Shown: piece after piece, positions 8,500-18,700 of the stretch
How the letters are laid out: every line of letters starts with the position of its first letter
Numbering within the stretch: position 1 is the first letter of the stretch
DNA from: JABDAD01 sp964409695
GTDB taxonomy: Bacteria; Pseudomonadota; Alphaproteobacteria; Rickettsiales; Rickettsiaceae
Direction of reading: 5' to 3'
Length of the DNA: 49,518 bases
NCBI GenBank assembly: GCA_964409695.1
Contig: CAYPDX010000003.1
Span: forward strand, 1 to 49,518
Program-made: the position numbers and the translations under genes
The notes under the pieces: model-generated
What the model saw: only the letters and a program-made list of their open reading frames with translations
What the model was told of the DNA's origin: nothing
Databases searched by the model: none

Positions 8500-9498
8500 A
8501 TGCAATTCATAGATGAAGCCAAGATTTATATAAGAAGCGGTGACGGAGGCAACGGCTGTGTTAGCTTTAGAAGAGAAAAATATATCCCTATGGGAGGACC
8601 AGATGGAGGTGATGGGGGGAGAGGAGCTTCAATCATTTTTATAGCAAACCCACATTTAAATACTCTGTCGCATTTTAGATTTAAAAGACATTTCAAAGCC
8701 CCTGGTGGTGAGGGTGGAATGGGAAGTAATAAAAATGGGAAAGCTGCTAAAGACATGTATATTCCTGTCCCAGTTGGAACTCAGATTTTTGACGAGACCG
8801 GAAGTTTATTACTATTTGATTTTACTAAAAAGGATCAGGAATTTAAAATTCTAAAAGGTGGAAAAGGCGGTCTTGGAAATACTCATTTCAAATCTTCTGT
8901 TAATCAAGCGCCTGAGAGATCAACAAAAGGAATAGTAGGTGAAGAAGCAGATGTTTGGTTAAAACTAAAATTACTTTCAGATGTTGGGCTTGTCGGCCTG
9001 CCAAATGCAGGAAAATCTACTCTCTTATCCAAAATTACTTCAGCTAAGCCAAAGATTGCTGATTATCCTTTTACTACTCTTACGCCTATCTTAGGAGTTG
9101 TGAGTGTAGATGACGAAGAATTTGTTGTTGCTGACATTCCAGGTCTTATAGAAGGTGCTCATGAAGGCCATGGTCTTGGTGATAAATTCTTAAAACATAT
9201 TGAAAGATGCGGTCTCTTGATACATTTAATTGATATTACTTCTGAAGATATTATAGGAGACTATGATATGATTTGTCATGAATTAAAGGAATATTCTGAG
9301 ATTTTGGGTGATAAAAAAGAAATTATTTGTCTTAATAAAACTGATTTGCTCAGTGAAAAAGAAATTGACGAACGTACGAAATCTATGGAAAAACATACTA
9401 AAAATAAAATTTACCTAATTTCAGCTGGTTCTTCCCAGGGCTTGAAGCCGCTCATGAAAGAAGCATTAAGAGCAATAAAAAACAAAGAAGAAGATTGA
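8500..9498 (+). CDS. obgE: Obg family ribosome-assembly GTPase
   Basis: Obg is an essential GTPase that binds the large ribosomal subunit and links ribosome maturation to growth. The 332 residues contain the glycine-rich OBG fold (MGGPDGGDGGRGA at 31-43, GGKGGLGNTHF at about 120-130) and a G domain with GLPNAGKS at 166-173 (P-loop), DIPG at 212-215 and NKTD at 279-282. The variable C-terminal extension is missing, as in other compact versions. It starts nine bases after htrA, probably in the same transcript. Assignment secure. Confidence 0.96.
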   Translation: MQFIDEAKIYIRSGDGGNGCVSFRREKYIPMGGPDGGDGGRGASIIFIANPHLNTLSHFRFKRHFKAPGGEGGMGSNKNGKAAKDMYIPVPVGTQIFDETGSLLLFDFTKKDQEFKILKGGKGGLGNTHFKSSVNQAPERSTKGIVGEEADVWLKLKLLSDVGLVGLPNAGKSTLLSKITSAKPKIADYPFTTLTPILGVVSVDDEEFVVADIPGLIEGAHEGHGLGDKFLKHIERCGLLIHLIDITSEDIIGDYDMICHELKEYSEILGDKKEIICLNKTDLLSEKEIDERTKSMEKHTKNKIYLISAGSSQGLKPLMKEALRAIKNKEED

Positions 9499-9553
9499 TT
9501 TTTCTTAGCTTATTTGTTAATATAGTTTCTATTAATATGAAATAGGTAATTAT

Positions 9554-10108
9554 ATGTCAAAAGCACAATTGGACTTTGATCGTATTGAATGCTTCAGTAC
9601 CAACGAAGTTTGGGCAGCTTTAGAGAAGGTAAGTAATTTTTTACAATTTAATCAGGAAAGTACTGGGCCAGTAAAATTAAAAAATATGGCGCTTCAATAT
9701 CTTTTTAAGGCTAAAATAAAGGATACTTCGGCTTTCGAAGCAATTATAAGCGATTCTTTAGTAAAAGGATATTTTCTACAGAAAAAAATTTTAAGTGATA
9801 CTACATCAAAAATTGAAACAGCAAGTGGATTACCTATTACAGAGCATTATACAGACTTATGTAATTCAGTGGCTGATGCAGCTGAAATAAATAGAATAAG
9901 ACCAATTTTACTTGCAGCATTAGAAGAGCAAGCATCATATAATTGTAGAATAAATCAAGTTAGTACTCTTGGGGCGGCGATGCCTCCAGCTATCGTGTGT
10001 TCTGATTCTACTTCCGGTGGTGGAAGTGGAGGTGCAGTAGTAACTCCTGAAGAAGGCTCAGTCCATGCAATAGGTGAAACAGATACAAATACACAGCAAG
10101 ATGAGTAA
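9554..10108 (+). CDS. Unrecognised helical protein with Gly/Ser-rich acidic tail
   Basis: I do not recognise this 184-residue protein. Residues 1-125 are predicted helical and charged, with no signal peptide or membrane span. The C-terminal third is a low-complexity segment (STSGGGSGGAVV) ending in an acidic tail (EEGSVHAIGETDTNTQQDE). A roughly 55-base AT-rich spacer separates it from obgE, and a ribosome-site-like aggtaatt precedes the ATG. Composition resembles the neighbours, so recent transfer is not suggested. It does not share the repeat domain of the 3182 and 13108 genes. It converges on the symporter-kinase gene. Confidence 0.65.
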   Translation: MSKAQLDFDRIECFSTNEVWAALEKVSNFLQFNQESTGPVKLKNMALQYLFKAKIKDTSAFEAIISDSLVKGYFLQKKILSDTTSKIETASGLPITEHYTDLCNSVADAAEINRIRPILLAALEEQASYNCRINQVSTLGAAMPPAIVCSDSTSGGGSGGAVVTPEEGSVHAIGETDTNTQQDE

Positions 10109-10126
10109 ATTACTTTTTAATAAAAT

Positions 10127-10160
10127 ATAGAGCTGAATTCTATCTGGCATTTAGCTCTAT
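10127..10160 (-). terminator. Hairpin between convergent genes
   Basis: ATAGAGCT (10127-10134) pairs perfectly with AGCTCTAT (10153-10160). Read leftward, the hairpin is followed by an ATTTTATT run, so it most plausibly ends the symporter-kinase transcript. In the rightward direction the T-run is missing. Its right arm touches the kinase stop codon. Confidence 0.5.
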
Positions 10161-12940
10161 CAAACATTCAGGACAAATCTAAAGGAAGCGCCCTTCACGC
10201 CGTCGCTTTCTGCCCATATTCTTCCGCCATGAGATTCTACAGCTTTCTTGCAAAGAGCAAGTCCAACACCTCTGCCACCTGCGTTTGTACGAGTTCTAGT
10301 GCCAACAGCAAATGCTCCAAATATATTATAAAGTTCCCCTCCAGGAATTCCTATACCTTCATCTTCAACACTAAATTCTATTCCTGCCTCTTTCCTATGT
10401 AAACCAACAGAAATTTTTCCATTTTTACAGTATTGAATAGCATTAATAATCATATTATCAATTGCATTTGCAATATAATGTTTATCACATTTGCAACTTA
10501 TGCTCTTTTCAATATCAAGTATAATTTGAATAGAATCGCTATCTTCTTCTGAGATATATAATTTTTTACAAAATTCTACCCTCTCTTTTACAAGTGTACT
10601 CAGATCTATATTTTGAATATTTAGCTTAAAATTTATGCTAGAAAGTTGCGATAAATCTATGAGGTTATTAACAAGACTGCTTAGCCTGGAAGAACTACTG
10701 CTGATTTCTCGCAGTGCATCTTTCCTTTGGTGTTCATTTAAATTATCGTAATTCTCATAAAGAATCTGTCCCATAGTTGTAATACCTACTATAGGCGTAC
10801 GGGTTTCATGATTAAGATTTCTTAGAAATTCATTCTTCATTTCAAATGTTTCTATCAATTCTTTCTGTTGTTCACTCATTTTAGCAAATTGGTAATCTAG
10901 CTTTGCTTCTGTCATTTCTTGATATTCTTGCTTTGGTTTAAAAAAAGCAATTAAAAGGCCAGAGACTACTAGTAAAGACCATATTGCTTTAAAATTCCCA
11001 GATATATTTTCAGTTAAGCTTTCGCTACCGTAATTATATGTATAAACTAAGAAGCTTGATAACATTCCAATACATATCATAATTACTGATACTTGCCAGC
11101 GTACCAGCACGGCTAATGTTATAAAACTAATCACCATTATTGTCAGCATTGATTGCTCAAGATTACTGGTAATAAATATAAGACTAGAGCTAAAAATTAA
11201 CGAATAAATAAGAGCAAAGTTCCATATTAAGACTATAAAATTTTTACTCCAAGGGCCAGATTTCCAAACGGGATATGTAATTAGAATTGTTGAAAAAGTG
11301 AGTACAGAAAATTGTAACAAAGTTATTAGGGAATAATGATTTGTGTATGAATCCTGAGACATTGTGTATATAGATGAGAATAACAGGATTGCGCTGAATA
11401 GACCAAGATACACATAATATTTGTCATCTTTCGGAGCATTTTTATTACAAAACTCTGTGAAGTTAAAGTTTTTCAATGAGATTTTATTATTTTCCCATTT
11501 TATCTTTCTTTCATCTCTAATATCTTCTAGATCTCTTGTATCCTTAATACCAACCCATCCTCCTGGTTGACGAAATAAGTAGTGAGCCGTAAATATTGTT
11601 GTAAGATTGGCAAGTAGCCCCCAAACATATCCATCCATATCAGTAAATAACATAAATGAAACTACTGTTGTGAAACCCGCTGCCATTCCCGATAAGGCGG
11701 CCTTAATACCTGTTCTGAATCCAAAAATTGCAAGTAATAATGGAACGGATACAACTGGCGAATAGAAACTATATGCAGCTACCATAACGCCAAGGATATT
11801 AGTATAATATATACTAAGTATAAGCGCAGCGAGTCCAATGAAGAAGGCACTAATACGAGCTAGTAAAAGTTCAGATTTAGAAGATAATTTTAACCCCATA
11901 GACTTGCAGAAATCATGAGAAAATAATACTGATGAAGAATTTATATATGAGTCTGCTGATGACATTATCATTGCAAGAATTCCAACTACTGCGATTCCTT
12001 TTAAGTAATATGGAGTGTAGTCGTTTATTATATGTAGGATTAAATCATTAGGAGCGAGCTGTACATTTTCTTTCGCCGCAATAGCCATTCCTATAAAACG
12101 TAACATACTGTCAATTAGAAGACAGAATCCTGCTGCAATTAAGAATGCTTTTTTTGCTTGTTTAGTATCTCTTGCCATTGAGATTCTTTGAAAAATTGCA
12201 GAGTCAAGATCTGGCATTAAATAAAAAGTAAATACTATCAAAGCAGTATAAAATTTAGGATTTGAACTATTAAAAAATTCTTTAAAACTATATAATTCGC
12301 TATGAGAAACATATTCAAAAATTGAATTTGTATTTGATATATTCTCAAATACGGCAATTCCAAGTGTTGGAATTACTATACAGAATGTTGCAAACTGAAT
12401 CATATCAGTAAAAGTTACTGATTTTATCCCACCAAATGTAGAATAGCAGATTACTATAAAGGCACTAAGTAAAGAAGCGTATAAGCCAGAAACGCCAGTT
12501 AAGTTTTGTAATAGAATAGAAGAAAGTATAAATTGAGCAGCAACTACCCCTATAGAAGGAACAACGCCAAGAATAGATGTGATAGCCCTTGCGTTATTCC
12601 CATATAGTTTATCCATTGCTTCAGCAACAGATACGGAACCTAAAAATTCTTTCATTCTTGGAGCAATAAATAGAGCAATTATTACAAATGATATTGTGTC
12701 AGCTAGTCCTGGAATAATGTAATATAGGCCAGAACTATAAGTTTCTGCCACGGTAATAGTTAAAGTTGTAGCAGAAATCCAAGTGGCTACAATCGTGGCA
12801 ACAAGAGTAGCTGTAGGGAAATTTCGGCTTCCAACAGCATATTCTTTGATGTTTTTTATTCCCTTACCTGAATATATACCAACGAGTAAATTTATTAGTA
12901 AAAATATTACTAGGATAATAATATCTACGTTATATGACAT
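10160..12940 (-). CDS. Sodium/solute symporter fused to sensor histidine kinase (CbrA-like)
   Basis: This 926-residue membrane protein joins an SLC5/PutP-type sodium:solute symporter (about residues 1-460, some 13 membrane spans, with AVGSRNFPTATLVATIVATW near the start) to a further block of about six spans (490-660). A cytosolic histidine kinase follows. The kinase has the phospho-acceptor His711 in LNHETRTP, an N-box with NAIDNMIINAIQY near 827-839, DEGIGIP at 860-866 and a GRGVGLAL box near 890. No PAS or receiver domain is visible and no response-regulator gene is in the window. Similar fusions (CbrA, and proteins annotated as Na+/proline symporter-kinases in Rickettsia) link nutrient uptake or sensing to gene control. 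The solute is unknown. Confidence 0.9.
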   Translation of the reverse strand: MSYNVDIIILVIFLLINLLVGIYSGKGIKNIKEYAVGSRNFPTATLVATIVATWISATTLTITVAETYSSGLYYIIPGLADTISFVIIALFIAPRMKEFLGSVSVAEAMDKLYGNNARAITSILGVVPSIGVVAAQFILSSILLQNLTGVSGLYASLLSAFIVICYSTFGGIKSVTFTDMIQFATFCIVIPTLGIAVFENISNTNSIFEYVSHSELYSFKEFFNSSNPKFYTALIVFTFYLMPDLDSAIFQRISMARDTKQAKKAFLIAAGFCLLIDSMLRFIGMAIAAKENVQLAPNDLILHIINDYTPYYLKGIAVVGILAMIMSSADSYINSSSVLFSHDFCKSMGLKLSSKSELLLARISAFFIGLAALILSIYYTNILGVMVAAYSFYSPVVSVPLLLAIFGFRTGIKAALSGMAAGFTTVVSFMLFTDMDGYVWGLLANLTTIFTAHYLFRQPGGWVGIKDTRDLEDIRDERKIKWENNKISLKNFNFTEFCNKNAPKDDKYYVYLGLFSAILLFSSIYTMSQDSYTNHYSLITLLQFSVLTFSTILITYPVWKSGPWSKNFIVLIWNFALIYSLIFSSSLIFITSNLEQSMLTIMVISFITLAVLVRWQVSVIMICIGMLSSFLVYTYNYGSESLTENISGNFKAIWSLLVVSGLLIAFFKPKQEYQEMTEAKLDYQFAKMSEQQKELIETFEMKNEFLRNLNHETRTPIVGITTMGQILYENYDNLNEHQRKDALREISSSSSRLSSLVNNLIDLSQLSSINFKLNIQNIDLSTLVKERVEFCKKLYISEEDSDSIQIILDIEKSISCKCDKHYIANAIDNMIINAIQYCKNGKISVGLHRKEAGIEFSVEDEGIGIPGGELYNIFGAFAVGTRTRTNAGGRGVGLALCKKAVESHGGRIWAESDGVKGASFRFVLNV

Positions 12941-13107
12941 ATGATTATATAAAGAAATTAATTATATTATACATATAACACAAATATTTATTAGAGGAAG
13001 TAGTTTTTTCATCAACCGTAGATTTTTGTATAACCGAATAATTATTCTTCAGGTTTAACAAAAGTTCGCGTTAGTTTACTATCTTGGACTTGTTATAATA
13101 TAGCAGC

Positions 13108-13689
13108 CTAGCCTCGAGTCTTCGAATCTCTATATGCTTTTAATTTTTCGCTAGTTTTTGGATGTAAAGGAGGGCGACCGCTATCATCCATCTTAAGAAA
13201 AAAAGATTTTTGAGACTGAGGCTGAGGTACTTGTTTTGCAATCAGTGAATTAATTTTTTCTTTCATTTCTGGATTGCTGTCGTATAAAATTCTTAGAGAT
13301 TCTCTATCTTCTCTTACTGCAAGCTGATTTAGAGCCTCATCTTGAATTACAGGGCTTGAATTAATGATAACATCAGCAAAAGATATTTTACCAATACTCT
13401 CTACAAGTGATTTTTCTGATGCAAAATAGGTGTATATTTTATCCACTTGAGTTGTATCTAATGATCCATATGAGACTTGCTCTGTAAGAAATTCCAAGTG
13501 AGCTTCTAACACTTCAGAAAGAGCTCCCCCAGCATGTTCTTTTAAATTTTTAAGAACTGCATCAATCATTATTGGTTTATCTTCGCTTCCAGACTCTCGA
13601 TAGTACTCAGTAATATCTTCGGCGTCTGACATTGACATAAGATTTTTTGAGATTTTTTCTATTGGATCGTTGCTCGGTCGTCCGCTCAT
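13108..13689 (-). CDS. Single-module paralogue of the 3182 repeat protein, RPPLHPKT tail
   Basis: I do not recognise a described family, but this 193-residue protein is a relative of the 372-residue protein at 3182-4300. Residues about 15-150 align with each of that protein's two modules: DKPIMIDAVLKNLKEH matches DKKLIIDATIRNLKEF, and SFADVIINSSP matches EFSNIIFNSSP. Both end with RPPLHPKT (here SGRPPLHPKTSEKLKAYR) and a basic C-terminus. No signal peptide or membrane span is present. A taggtaa ribosome-site-like motif lies upstream of the ATG. The gene is upstream of the symporter-kinase on the same strand, separated by 167 bases. Secreted effector or intracellular scaffold are guesses. Confidence 0.8.
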   Translation of the reverse strand: MSGRPSNDPIEKISKNLMSMSDAEDITEYYRESGSEDKPIMIDAVLKNLKEHAGGALSEVLEAHLEFLTEQVSYGSLDTTQVDKIYTYFASEKSLVESIGKISFADVIINSSPVIQDEALNQLAVREDRESLRILYDSNPEMKEKINSLIAKQVPQPQSQKSFFLKMDDSGRPPLHPKTSEKLKAYRDSKTRG

Positions 13690-13825
13690 TAAATTACCTA
13701 ATAAGATTATAAATTATTATTGGCTTATAGAATAAAGCAATTATCTTTTTAGTGTTAGCACCAAGATGAGAGGAAAAAGATTTTTTTTTATTTTGTGATA
13801 AAAATCATATATATCATACTTTAAG

Positions 13826-13972
13826 CTAATTTAAGCGAAAAAACTGGTCAACTTCATTGATCTGCTCTACTTGTTTAGTAGCCTTGTTACCATTTTGTAA
13901 TTTTAATGGTTTTTTAAGACCACAAGCCGTTAAAAGTGAGGATAAAATTAAGAGAATAAAAAATTTTTTCAT
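13826..13972 (-). CDS. lptM: Small LptM/YifL-like lipoprotein
   Basis: The reverse complement of 13826-13972 encodes 48 residues with a type II signal peptide. The lipobox is LLTAC (Cys17) and the text right after it is CGLKKPLKL. LptM (YifL) lipoproteins are tiny and carry CG-L-KGPL-LP at this position; they help the LptD outer-membrane LPS translocon to mature. The match is good except that the glycine of KGPL is Lys here. The remaining tail is polar and apparently unstructured. It is divergent from the thioredoxin-like gene at 14052. The lipoprotein call is solid; the LptM assignment is moderate because the motif is so short. LptM function also presumes that the cell makes LPS. Confidence 0.65.
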   Translation of the reverse strand: MKKFFILLILSSLLTACGLKKPLKLQNGNKATKQVEQINEVDQFFRLN

Positions 13973-14051
13973 ATTTATTTTTATTTGCGTTCCATTTACT
14001 ATATACTAAATTACAAATATCCATCCAGTGATTTTATTAATATGATAGATT

Positions 14052-14744
14052 ATGATTATAACTAGGCTAGCGATAATAATTATTTTGTTTTTTTCGACAA
14101 ATATTTTTGCTCAGGAACATATTTCAAACTGGAAAATTCAGAAGATCGAAAAACCAATGCGTATTCCTAGTGACATAGCTTTTTACAATGAGAATAATGA
14201 GAAAAAATATATTGAAGATTTTGAAGGCAAAACTCTATTAATAGTATTTTGGGCAACGTGGTGTGCCCCATGTCTTCAGGAAATGGTAGAACTTGATGCT
14301 CTGAAAAAAGATTTTAGGAAGCTTCCGTTAGATATATTGCCAATCTCTCAGGATTATCAAGGCGTAGCTATTGTTAAAGAATTCTACAAAAAAAATGAAA
14401 TTAGGCATCTTCCAATATATCTTGATTATAAAAATGAGATTTTTAGAGAGATGAGAATGGTAGGGCTTCCTACTTGCTATATTGTTGATGCAGATGGGCT
14501 TATTAAAGCTATTATCACGGGAACTATTAGCTGGTATGATGAGTCTCTACGAGAGGTTTTACTAGAATATATAGGCGGAAATCAGGTAATGCCTATAAAT
14601 AGCTATAGAGACCATTCTTTGAATCAACAAATCAAGATGCCAAAACTAGAAGAATCTAAAGTTCAAGAAGCTCCTAAAGCTAAAGAAGTTAAACAAGAAG
14701 AAAATCAAATACCAACTAAAACTACTAAAAAAACTAAGGAATAA
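14052..14744 (+). CDS. Exported TlpA/ResA-like thioredoxin-fold protein
   Basis: A periplasmic thiol-disulfide protein. Residues 1-20 are a signal peptide ending NIFA-QE. The thioredoxin-like domain (about 45-170) carries WCAPC at 70-74 and the cis-proline loop GLPTC at 138-142. This is the TlpA/ResA/DsbE arrangement used to reduce apo-cytochrome c or copper-chaperone thiols. An extra Cys directly follows the cis-Pro. The last 40 residues are a Lys/Glu/Pro-rich tail, unusual for the family. sppA follows two bases after the stop, so the two are co-transcribed. The exact partner is not deducible. Confidence 0.88.
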   Translation: MIITRLAIIIILFFSTNIFAQEHISNWKIQKIEKPMRIPSDIAFYNENNEKKYIEDFEGKTLLIVFWATWCAPCLQEMVELDALKKDFRKLPLDILPISQDYQGVAIVKEFYKKNEIRHLPIYLDYKNEIFREMRMVGLPTCYIVDADGLIKAIITGTISWYDESLREVLLEYIGGNQVMPINSYRDHSLNQQIKMPKLEESKVQEAPKAKEVKQEENQIPTKTTKKTKE

Positions 14745-14746
14745 TT

Positions 14747-15661
14747 ATGCCAGAAAAAATGATATCAAATAGCGCTGTTGTGAGCTCAAGCAAAGATTAC
14801 TCACTATATAATTCCATTATTAATTTTCTAACTTTCGCTCAAATGAGGAATAGTAAACAAACTATTGCTGTGCTTAGACTTACGGGTGTTATTGGGAAAG
14901 TAGGTGGATTAAGAGGGAATGGATTATCATTAGAAGATTTAAATCCTCTTATAGAAAAAGCTTTTGAATTTAAGAAACTGGCAGCAGTATGTATTATAGT
15001 AAATTCTCCTGGTGGTTCGCCGGTACAATCTGAATTAATTGCAAATAGAATTATAAATCTATCAAAAGAAAAAAAAGTATCTGTATATAGTTTTATTGAG
15101 GATGTGGGGGCCTCAGGTGGTTATTGGCTTGCATGTTCAGGAAATGAGATTTATGCATCAAAAAGCTCGATTATTGGGAGTATTGGTGTTGTCAGTAGTG
15201 GTTTTGGGCTAAAAGGAGTGATAGAGAAAATTGGGATAGAGAGAAGAATCTATACTTCCGGAGAGAATAAATCGATTCTTGATCCATTTATGCCGGAAAA
15301 GAAAGAGGATATAGAACTAATTAAAAAGATCCAAACATATGTACATGCTCATTTCATAGATATGGTAAAAACTAGAAGAGGCGGTAAACTCACTCAAAAT
15401 GATAATATATTGTTTAATGGTGAATTCTGGACTGGAGAAATTGCGAAAGACTATGGGTTAATTGATGGGATAGACGATATATATAATTTCCTTAAACGTA
15501 AATTTGGAGATCAAATTAATATTGAATATGTAAAAACTAAAGAATCATGGATTAAGAAAAAACTTGGTTTTTTATCGAGTGTATTTGCAAAAAATCTAGC
15601 AGCTGAGGTAAAAAGTAGTTTACTTGAAATAGACATAAATGCAAAATACGATATTAAGTAG
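14747..15661 (+). CDS. sppA: S49 family signal-peptide peptidase (SppA/SohB type)
   Basis: A ClpP-fold protease of family S49 that cleaves leftover signal peptides or other membrane peptides. The 304-residue single-domain form carries the predicted nucleophile Ser123 in GASGGYW and the general base Lys175 in SGENKS, with the typical NSPGGSP (86-92) and GSIGVV motifs. A weak hydrophobic stretch at about 20-32 may act as membrane anchor; a classical long anchor is not obvious. An aaggaata ribosome site precedes the ATG. The upstream thioredoxin-like gene is two bases away. Confidence 0.9.
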   Translation: MPEKMISNSAVVSSSKDYSLYNSIINFLTFAQMRNSKQTIAVLRLTGVIGKVGGLRGNGLSLEDLNPLIEKAFEFKKLAAVCIIVNSPGGSPVQSELIANRIINLSKEKKVSVYSFIEDVGASGGYWLACSGNEIYASKSSIIGSIGVVSSGFGLKGVIEKIGIERRIYTSGENKSILDPFMPEKKEDIELIKKIQTYVHAHFIDMVKTRRGGKLTQNDNILFNGEFWTGEIAKDYGLIDGIDDIYNFLKRKFGDQINIEYVKTKESWIKKKLGFLSSVFAKNLAAEVKSSLLEIDINAKYDIK

Positions 15662-15668
15662 TAAAGTG

Positions 15669-15701
15669 ATGAATCCAGTTGGTAGGATGCATATCCAGTG
15701 A
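15669..15701 (+). promoter_or_regulatory. Ten-codon mini-ORF overlapping the GTG start of the oxidoreductase
   Basis: An ATG at 15669 opens a ten-codon frame (MNPVGRMHIQ) whose TGA overlaps the GTG start at 15698 as GTGA. AGGA at 15684-15687 serves as ribosome site for the GTG. The layout would allow translational coupling. It could equally be chance, as the frame is very short. Confidence 0.3.
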
Positions 15702-18700
15702 AATTAGCACTTGGACTCGAGTATAAAGATTTATATTCAATCGATGGATTACACAGAATTGATAAGCTATTTTTGGATTTTTTAAAAAGAGAAAGTAGCT
15801 CGCTATATAATGTATTTATAGAGACTAGAGCTAAAAAAATTGAATCTTTTAACTCTGAACAACTTATTAGTTTTTCTGAAATCTTAGAGAAGTTCATTGG
15901 AAAGATTTTTTCTATTGAAAATGACATTGTTTCTTATCATAGGAAGCGAGAATTTTCCAATCATCTATATGAAGTTAAAAGAAACTTTATTCATAGAACA
16001 GCTATACAAAAGTATAAAAAAGAGGACATTAATCCAGAGAGAGCGAATAAGGATTTCATAAAATTAGCAGAGAATCTTGAAAATAAAGAAGCAAATAATG
16101 ACGAATTCTTTATTTCAATTCTAGGAAAAACACAAAAAGCTTCCGAGGAATATGAAATACTCGCGAGATATGCCGCATCTAGAATTTACTTTGGACCAGC
16201 AAGTCCATTATTCTCAAAACCCAATAAAATAGATTTCAATAATCTGATAAATTTTACAAAAAATGGATATTTGTTGGAGCTCGCTAATATAAAAAGCAAG
16301 CCTATACCATATTTAGAAGCAAACTACTGTATTAACTGCCACAAGACGGGGAAAGATAGTTGCAGCACTGGAATGAAAGAGAAGGATACTTACAAAACAA
16401 ACCTTCTTGGAAATCTTCTAAGCGGTTGCCCTCTCCAAATAAAAATTTCAGAAATGAATGAGGTATTTTCTAAAGGCAATTTAATCTCAGCTCTTAGCAT
16501 AATCACTTGTAATAATCCGATGGTAGCTTTAACGGGGAAAAGAATTTGCAATGATTGCTCAAAAGCTTGTATTTATCAAAAACAAGATCCTGTAGATATT
16601 CCATCAATTGAATCTCGAATTTTAGAGGATGTTTTAGAGCTTCCTTATGGTTTCGAAATCTATTCTCTCCTAACATTTTGGCAGCCACTAAAACCTCTAG
16701 AATATCTTCCTGAGAAATCTACAGGAAGTAAAATTTTAATTGTTGGGATGGGACCAAGTGGTATTGCTCTTTCACATTATCTCCAAAGATCTGGCTCTCA
16801 CGTTGTTGCAATAGATGCGTTAAAAATTGAGCTACTACCAGCGCATTTAATAATCAATCCTATAAAAAATATTTCTGATCTTAAAGACGCATATTATAAA
16901 ATTAAACCTCAGGGATTCGGAGGCGTGGCTGAATATGGTATTACCGATAGATGGGATAAGTTCAATTTACTAGTCTCAAGGTTATTACTTGAAAAAAGGC
17001 AAAATTTCGAACTTTATGGAGGGGTGAAATTTGGAGCGAATATCACCTATGAGCAAGCTAAGAAGCTTGGTTTTGATTATATAGCTCTATGTTGTGGCAG
17101 TGGGTATCCAAAAGCTCCATTACTCGAAAATATGTCGGCTGGAAATATACGAGTAGCTAGTGATTTTTTAATGTCTCTTGGCTCAGGTGGTGCTGATCTA
17201 GATGACTCAAATACAAAGTTTTTAATCCATCTTCCAGCTATAGTAGTAGGAGCTGGCCTTACGGCTGTGGATGCGGCTGTCGAAATAACAAAATACTACC
17301 CATTTCTTGCAAAAAAAATCTATAGAAAACTACAGGATAAAAGCCTATCTTTTTTTACCGAAGCTGAAAAAGAGCAAACTGAAATTCTTATTAGCCATGG
17401 TAAAAAATATTGTGAAGAGGATATAAAGGCTAAATCAGAAAATAGAGCACCAGACTATAAGCAATTGAATAATGATTTTGGCGGGATAACTATTCTTTAT
17501 AGGAAGGATATAAAAGAGAGCCCTTCATATCGAATTAATCACGAAGAATTACAGGATGCTTTATGCCATTGGGTTAAAGTTCTTGAAAATACAGAGCTTA
17601 TCTCTATTGAGGTAGATTCTTATTCAAATTGTTCGGGAGTAATAGTTAAACAAAATAATTCTGACGAAAAAACTCTAAAGGCAAAAACTATTCTATTCGC
17701 AACCGGCACATCACCATTAACTCAAGAAGATGCTTCTGGAATTGGCGATAATAAATCTGATATGATGATCTTTGGTGATATGGATTCCAGCTATTCTGGA
17801 AGCGTTGTAAAAGCTATCGCAAGCGCTAGAGATAATTATAGAAAAATTCTAGATGCGCTGAGTGTTAAAGGCAAAGAAAAATCTTCACATAATGAATATT
17901 TTACTTCTACTGTTATCGAGAATATTAGCCATTCGGATGAGATTTTCGAGCTAAAGATAAGATCGAAATTTGCAGCTGAAAATTTTCATCCAGGGCAATT
18001 TTTTAAACTTCAAAATTTTCATATTGATAAGGAAAAATCTTTCGAACCTATAGCACTTACTGGCGCTTTTGTAACAGATGATATTATATCTTTGATCACT
18101 CAAATTGTAGGTGACTCTAGCAGGAAAGCTTCGTTGCTGCGACAGGGTGATAGAGTGTCACTAATGGGACCATGCGGCGAACCATCATTTGTACCTCTGA
18201 ATTCTACAATTTTACTTATAGGTGGAGGCGTAGGTAATGCTGCCTTATTCCCATATGCTAAAGAGCTTAAAAAAAATGGAAATAAAGTTATATTCCTTGC
18301 TGCTTATCGCAAAAAATCACATTTGCTTTATCCAGATGTGATAAAGAAATTTTCTGATGAAGTGATTTTTACTTGCGATGAAGAGAAAATAGAAATCGAA
18401 GCAGGTACATCTATTAAAGGCTCAGTTATTGATGGTTTAAATTTGCTAGATTTTTCTAATATAAAAAATATTTTTGTTGTTGGCTCTGCTAATATGATGA
18501 ACGTTGTTGCTGAATTTATATCAAAAAATAATATAAGTTGCTCATCAAAAGCAAGTATAAATGCGCCAATGCAATGTATGCTTGGAGGAGTTTGCGGGCA
18601 ATGTTTAATACAGGATTCTGATAATTCTCCTATATTTATATGTAAAAATCAGGACCAAAAACTTAACTCTTTAATAATGCAGCGCTTAAATGTAAGACTA

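Noticed and set aside
15511..15927. 138-codon minus-strand frame spanning the sppA/oxidoreductase junction
   Set aside because: It overlaps two well-supported plus-strand genes and shows no ribosome site or family resemblance.
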